Under the pieces are notes generated by a model. That model ran no database searches, had not been told where the DNA came from, and saw nothing but the letters and a program-made list of their open reading frames with translations. A program made the position numbers and the translations under genes. Of a DNA stretch of 64,000 nucleotides, positions 60,809 to 64,000 are shown in pieces. The DNA is from Sphingomonas trueperi (GTDB lineage: Bacteria > Pseudomonadota > Alphaproteobacteria > Sphingomonadales > Sphingomonadaceae): contig NZ_JAATJB010000014.1 of assembly GCF_011927635.1 (NCBI RefSeq), positions 1 to 64,000 on the forward strand, given 5' to 3'. The first letter of the stretch is position 1, and every line of letters starts with the position of its first letter.

Positions 60809-61354
60809 ATGACTGTCGGTACCGAACTGCTCGCCGTTCCGTTCCCCCAGATGATTCAGCGCCTCGGGGTCGGCGTGGCCGAGGCGCAGTTGCAAATGGA
60901 CCTCGTAAGCCTTCGTATCGCCCGGCTGATGGCAGGCTATGACGAGGACGAGGACGACCAGAAGGACGGCGATGGTGTGAAGTCGCCGCGCTATCTCGTA
61001 AAATTCGGCGACGGCCAGAGCTACAGCCTGCTGGAGCTTGGGTTCACGCCGACCTTCTACCAGTTCGTCGACACGGTCATTGAACTGAAGATGTCGATCT
61101 CGATGTCGAGCGAGACCAAGAGCGAGTTCAAAAAGTCCACGCTCAGCGCGAAGGCAAGCGGCTATGCTGTCCCGTTTGCGGCCGGCGGATCGGTATCCTC
61201 GACGTCGGTCAGCGCGAGTTTCGCCGCGAAGTACCAATATAGCGCGGAAGGATCGAGCTTGATGCGCACCAAGCTGGTGCCGGTTCCGCCGCCCGCGGTG
61301 CTCGAGGCCCGGATCCGCGCCCTGCTCGCGGCGCGGACGCCGCCGGCGCCATGA
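60809..61354 (+). CDS. Module-family paralogue 4
   Basis: This is a 181-residue protein, closest to paralogue 3. It shows LAVPFPQMIQRLGVGVAEAQ, an acidic stretch of five D/E pairs (YDEDEDDQKDGDG at about residues 45-57), SLLELGFTPTFYQFVDTVIE with LKMSISMS after it, a serine-rich loop and YQYSAEGSSLMRTKLVPVPP with AVLEARIRALL. The acidic patch may bind metal or offset the basic partner proteins. It overlaps the next gene by four bases (ATGA). There is no signal peptide. Confidence 0.75.
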   Translation: MTVGTELLAVPFPQMIQRLGVGVAEAQLQMDLVSLRIARLMAGYDEDEDDQKDGDGVKSPRYLVKFGDGQSYSLLELGFTPTFYQFVDTVIELKMSISMSSETKSEFKKSTLSAKASGYAVPFAAGGSVSSTSVSASFAAKYQYSAEGSSLMRTKLVPVPPPAVLEARIRALLAARTPPAP

Positions 61355-62265
61355 CGCTATCGGCACCTTGGCGCGACGCGCTGAAACGTGCGGGCGCTGC
61401 CTCACGGGCCGGCGCGGCGGCGTTGCAGCCACAGCCTGCCTCCGCGATCGCCCCCAATGCCGCCTCGATCGATCCGACGACGGTATCGCCGCACCTTGCC
61501 GCGCTCCTCAAGGAGCGCGAACAGCTGCAAGCGAAGATGGCCGCGCTGACCGGCGCGGTCGACGGCGTTGGCACGTCCGATCCGCGTTATGCCGTTGCAG
61601 GAATGGCGGAAAGGCGGGCGGATTTCCAGCGCTGGGCCGACGCGCGCGACGCACGTCGCAGCCTGGTGAAACGCGACATCGGGCGCCCGCGACCGGCGGG
61701 GGCACAACCCGACGCGGACAAGCCGGCAGGGATCGATTCGGTCGCCGGGCGAATGATGGCGCCCAGAGCGAAGGCCCTGCACGTGGCGCCGGCGCTGCGG
61801 CCCACACCGGGAGAAACGGCAGGCGGTGGCGGAACGCCGCTCGACGCGCAGGCCTTTGCCGAAGCGCGCGACGCCGCGCGCGCGCTCTTCGCACCGCCCG
61901 GGGAAACGTCGCGCCCGAGCAACGATCGTAGCGGGCTGCTCGATCGTGCGATCGACCGCTGGGCTGAAATGCGCGACAAGTCGCGGATGGCGGAGACCGC
62001 GCTGGGCAAGGCGCGGCGGGCAATTCCCGACGATTGGCAGCGCCGCGCCAAGGCGGCGATTCCGGCGCTGTCCGAGCCGAAGGGCTATGCCGAGCGCACA
62101 CGGGAATTGTTAACGGTAGCCGTCGGGTCGATCGATCAACTCACCGAACTGGCGGACAAGATGCGCGACGTTCGCGAGTTGAAGGCGGCGGACGAAGCGC
62201 ATGACGACGCGCGGCGCGAACGCGCGCTCGCCAAGCTCCAAGCCAAACGACGGGAAGAGGTCTGA
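61351..62265 (+). CDS. Helical, basic/acidic protein of unknown function in the paralogue operon
   Basis: This is a 304-residue, alanine- and arginine-rich protein without signal peptide. Predicted helices include LAALLKEREQLQAKMAALTG (about residues 48-67), ERRADFQRWADARDARRSLV, the segment around RAIDRWAEMRDKSRMAETAL and a C-terminal charged helix (EAHDDARRERALAKLQAKRR), with a Gly/Pro-rich disordered middle. It lacks the module shared by its neighbours, so it may be a linker or scaffold. It is coupled on both sides (ATGA and TGATG). I do not recognise the family. Confidence 0.7.
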   Translation: MTLSAPWRDALKRAGAASRAGAAALQPQPASAIAPNAASIDPTTVSPHLAALLKEREQLQAKMAALTGAVDGVGTSDPRYAVAGMAERRADFQRWADARDARRSLVKRDIGRPRPAGAQPDADKPAGIDSVAGRMMAPRAKALHVAPALRPTPGETAGGGGTPLDAQAFAEARDAARALFAPPGETSRPSNDRSGLLDRAIDRWAEMRDKSRMAETALGKARRAIPDDWQRRAKAAIPALSEPKGYAERTRELLTVAVGSIDQLTELADKMRDVRELKAADEAHDDARRERALAKLQAKRREEV

Positions 62266-62921
62266 TGCCTGCGGACAGCCGGTTCGTCGGTAATTCGATC
62301 GAGGAATTGCTCGTTGCGCTGGCAGAAGGGCTGCGCGAGGCGCAGAGCGCGCTCGACAGCGGCCAGCAAGTCGATGCGAGCGGACGTCCCGTCGCCGGCT
62401 ATCACTTGCCGTTCCTCGATTTCACGATCAACGTGAATATGTCGACCCAGACCGATAGCGGTGGCAGACCCATCGCATTGATGTTCCAGGCCGCACCGCC
62501 GCAGAGTTCCACGACGACGGCAATCCAGAGCAACATCACCGGCCGTCTGGTCGCGATACCGCCAGGCAATGGATTGCCGGTACCCAACATCGTGGTGACA
62601 ACAGGCGTCAATATCGGTGGTGAGGCCGCAATCACGGTAAAGGCAACGAATTCCGCCGGGGAATTGCTGGTCAATCAGGCCATCGAGATCAATATCGACG
62701 ATGCTGCCTCTGCGCACCTGTCCGCCGGCAGGGGGCGCGATGATTTCAGCCGCGCAGCCGGGACGCGGTTGAAGGACGGCCTGTTGTCCACCGGGCCGGA
62801 CGGGATCGCGACCACGCGGCTGATCATCGGCAAGGATCAGAGGCCGGGGATCGTGGCGCTCGTTGCCAATATCGGACCATACACCGCGCGCGGTGCTGTG
62901 CCGCTGGAGATGCTGGGATGA
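62265..62921 (+). CDS. Module-family paralogue 5 fused to an Ig-like domain
   Basis: This is a 218-residue protein. The N-terminal 100 residues are a divergent module (SIEELLVALAEGLREAQSAL; LPFLDFTINVNMSTQTD; IQSNITGRLVAIPPGNG). The rest (about 105-218) reads as a bacterial Ig-like domain of the invasin type (VVTTGVNIGGEAAITVKATN; LLVNQAIEINIDD; TGPDGIATTRLIIGKDQRPG; IVALVANIGPY). Ig-like domains in bacteria usually serve adhesion or spacing in surface or tail structures. The start overlaps the previous stop (TGATG) and the stop overlaps the next start (ATGA). Confidence 0.72.
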   Translation: MPADSRFVGNSIEELLVALAEGLREAQSALDSGQQVDASGRPVAGYHLPFLDFTINVNMSTQTDSGGRPIALMFQAAPPQSSTTTAIQSNITGRLVAIPPGNGLPVPNIVVTTGVNIGGEAAITVKATNSAGELLVNQAIEINIDDAASAHLSAGRGRDDFSRAAGTRLKDGLLSTGPDGIATTRLIIGKDQRPGIVALVANIGPYTARGAVPLEMLG

Positions 62922-64000
62922 CCGCGATCAGCTGGTTTGCCCGTATCGTCACGTCCGACGGCAATCCGCTCATCGGCCAGATTGTGCAGTTGCAATTGTT
63001 CGACATGAAGTCCGGCTGGCGCAGCATCGCCGACGCAACGACTGCGAGCGACGGGAGCGTCAAGGGCCGTGCCGACGACGGGATGGCGGACGCGAAGCTC
63101 GCGCCGATGCTTCGCTTGGTCGACGTGGAGGCGGCGTCGGCAGTGCTCGGCGGCGTCCCGCAGCTGACGGCGTCGGCAAACGAGGGCACGCTGACCGCCG
63201 ACTTCGGCGAGATCGTGCGCATCGAACAGCAGGCGCATTTCCAACTTGGCCATGTCGCGCCGAAACGCCTAGGTCGTGACACCGCGACGATCGGCGGCGT
63301 TGCGATCCCCGCCGCGGCGCGCGTCGCCGTCGGTGCAAGGCTTGCCGGCGTCGACGGCGATACGGTCGGGGCGGCAACGGCAGCGACTGCCGCGACGAGG
63401 ATCGACGCCGACGCCCTAGTGACCCGCGCCACCGTCGCCGAGCGGCTGGCGACCGAGCGCGAGCGCGATCTGGCGGCACTCCGGGGCGAGCGCGACGATG
63501 TCATCGCGCGCCTGGCGGACTCAGAAAACCAGCTGGCGGCGCTGCGCGCCGCGGCGGCCGCCGGCGCGGCCGGCAAATCGACCGATACGATCGGCCTCGC
63601 CAGCAGCGTGATCAGCATCGGCGATTTTGCCACACAGGTGGGTCGCGAAATCGACGGCGCGCAGATTGCCCTGCGCACCCGCGGATTCTCGCTGGGGACG
63701 ATTTCCGTGAACGCCCGTGCGTTAGTCGATCAGGGTGGCAAGGGGATCACGTTCCCCGGGCAAGAAGATTTGAAGACCGTCGGTGGCGGGCTCACGGATA
63801 TTGGACTCCAGTTCAATCCCAGCCCGGTTACCGAGACGAGCGGCGTCCAGATTCCCGATATTCGCCAATTGACCGAGAGCGCGGCGCGTCGGGTGCTGGC
63901 GTCGGTCGGCCTGGCCCTCGACGCCCATCACGGACCGCCGCAGATCAACCCCGATTGTGCCGAGGGCCAGGCGATGCTGCAGGCGCCCAAGGCTGGTGAT
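62918..64000 (+). CDS. Multi-domain PASTA protein, cut by the window end
   Basis: The frame is open from 62918 to the last base (361 codons, no stop). The N-terminal 100 residues look like a carboxypeptidase-regulatory/transthyretin-like beta domain (RIVTSDGNPLIGQIVQLQLF; ATTASDGSVKGRA). A coiled coil at about 170-215 (ERLATERERDLAALRGERDD) follows. Then comes a segment like another copy of the module (DFATQVGREIDGAQIALRTR; FSLGTISVNARALV), and from about 310 a PASTA domain (IPDIRQLTESAARRVLASVG then LALDAHHGPP) that continues past the edge. PASTA domains bind peptidoglycan or act as spacers. No signal peptide is visible. Confidence 0.75.
   Translation, partial: MTAISWFARIVTSDGNPLIGQIVQLQLFDMKSGWRSIADATTASDGSVKGRADDGMADAKLAPMLRLVDVEAASAVLGGVPQLTASANEGTLTADFGEIVRIEQQAHFQLGHVAPKRLGRDTATIGGVAIPAAARVAVGARLAGVDGDTVGAATAATAATRIDADALVTRATVAERLATERERDLAALRGERDDVIARLADSENQLAALRAAAAAGAAGKSTDTIGLASSVISIGDFATQVGREIDGAQIALRTRGFSLGTISVNARALVDQGGKGITFPGQEDLKTVGGGLTDIGLQFNPSPVTETSGVQIPDIRQLTESAARRVLASVGLALDAHHGPPQINPDCAEGQAMLQAPKAGD

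Overview
The window looks like a chromosomal segment of a sphingomonad (Alphaproteobacteria, Sphingomonadales). The evidence is very high GC, three TonB-dependent receptors (one of the large STN-bearing type regulated by a FecI/FecR pair), a NodT-type efflux lipoprotein, glycoside hydrolases beside receptors, and an IS5-type transposase typical of this group. The genus is an inference from gene content. I saw no rRNA, tRNA or CRISPR array.

Layout. 1-5.5 kb: the C-terminal piece of a P-type ATPase, an AI-2E permease, and an arsenic operon (arsR, arsC, acr3, arsH and an arsN1-like acetyltransferase). 5.8-9 kb: a TonB receptor coupled to a PepSY membrane protein, probably iron acquisition. 9-13.4 kb: secreted GH2 and GH92 glycosidases. 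13.8-17.3 kb: a small unknown gene, an MFS/aldo-keto reductase pair and a divergent LysR. 17.4-21.9 kb: a FecI-FecR-receptor signalling cassette. 22.4-29.4 kb: a MacAB-like export system (adaptor, ATPase, a 33-residue membrane ORF not in standard calls, permease) divergent from an NtrC-like regulator and histidine kinase. 29.5-34.2 kb: an exported aminotransferase, a TauE/SafE permease and a TonB receptor behind a hairpin-rich leader. 34.9-39.8 kb: an EmrAB-NodT tripartite pump divergent from its TetR regulator, with mirror-image operators. 39.8-45.1 kb: envelope proteins of unknown role, a palindromic repeat, DoxX, class I fumarase, an EAL phosphodiesterase and a LysR. 45.2-50.4 kb: a DabB-DabA inorganic-carbon uptake pair with a small downstream gene and a second LysR. 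50.5-54.6 kb: an ABC-HlyD-TolC exporter whose ATPase domain has lost its catalytic motifs. 54.6-55.8 kb: a decayed IS5 transposase and a decayed tyrosine integrase.

56.1-64 kb, running off the window, is the most unusual region: nine tightly overlapping genes in one direction. Five (57742, 59547, 60045, 60809, 62265) share one architecture: an N-terminal amphipathic helix with an EAQ/DAQ-x-x-LD core, a central 'LGFSPxFY' strand segment, and a C-terminal 'AEGxSS...RLVxxPxP' tail. In one copy an OmpA-type peptidoglycan-binding domain is inserted inside the fold; in another an Ig-like domain follows it. The last gene combines a beta domain, a coiled coil, a possible divergent copy of the module and a PASTA domain. 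None of the nine has a recognisable signal peptide although OmpA and PASTA domains normally bind cell wall. The operon lies directly beside the mobile-element remnants. I cannot name it as a described system; the nearest likeness I know is the uncharacterised DUF2589 architecture. It is the best candidate here for a new multi-protein assembly.

Many genes overlap by 1-11 bp (ATGA, TGATG), so several blocks are clearly co-translated operons. The arsR and tetR starts sit inside or directly against operator-like palindromes, suggesting leaderless, self-regulated transcripts.
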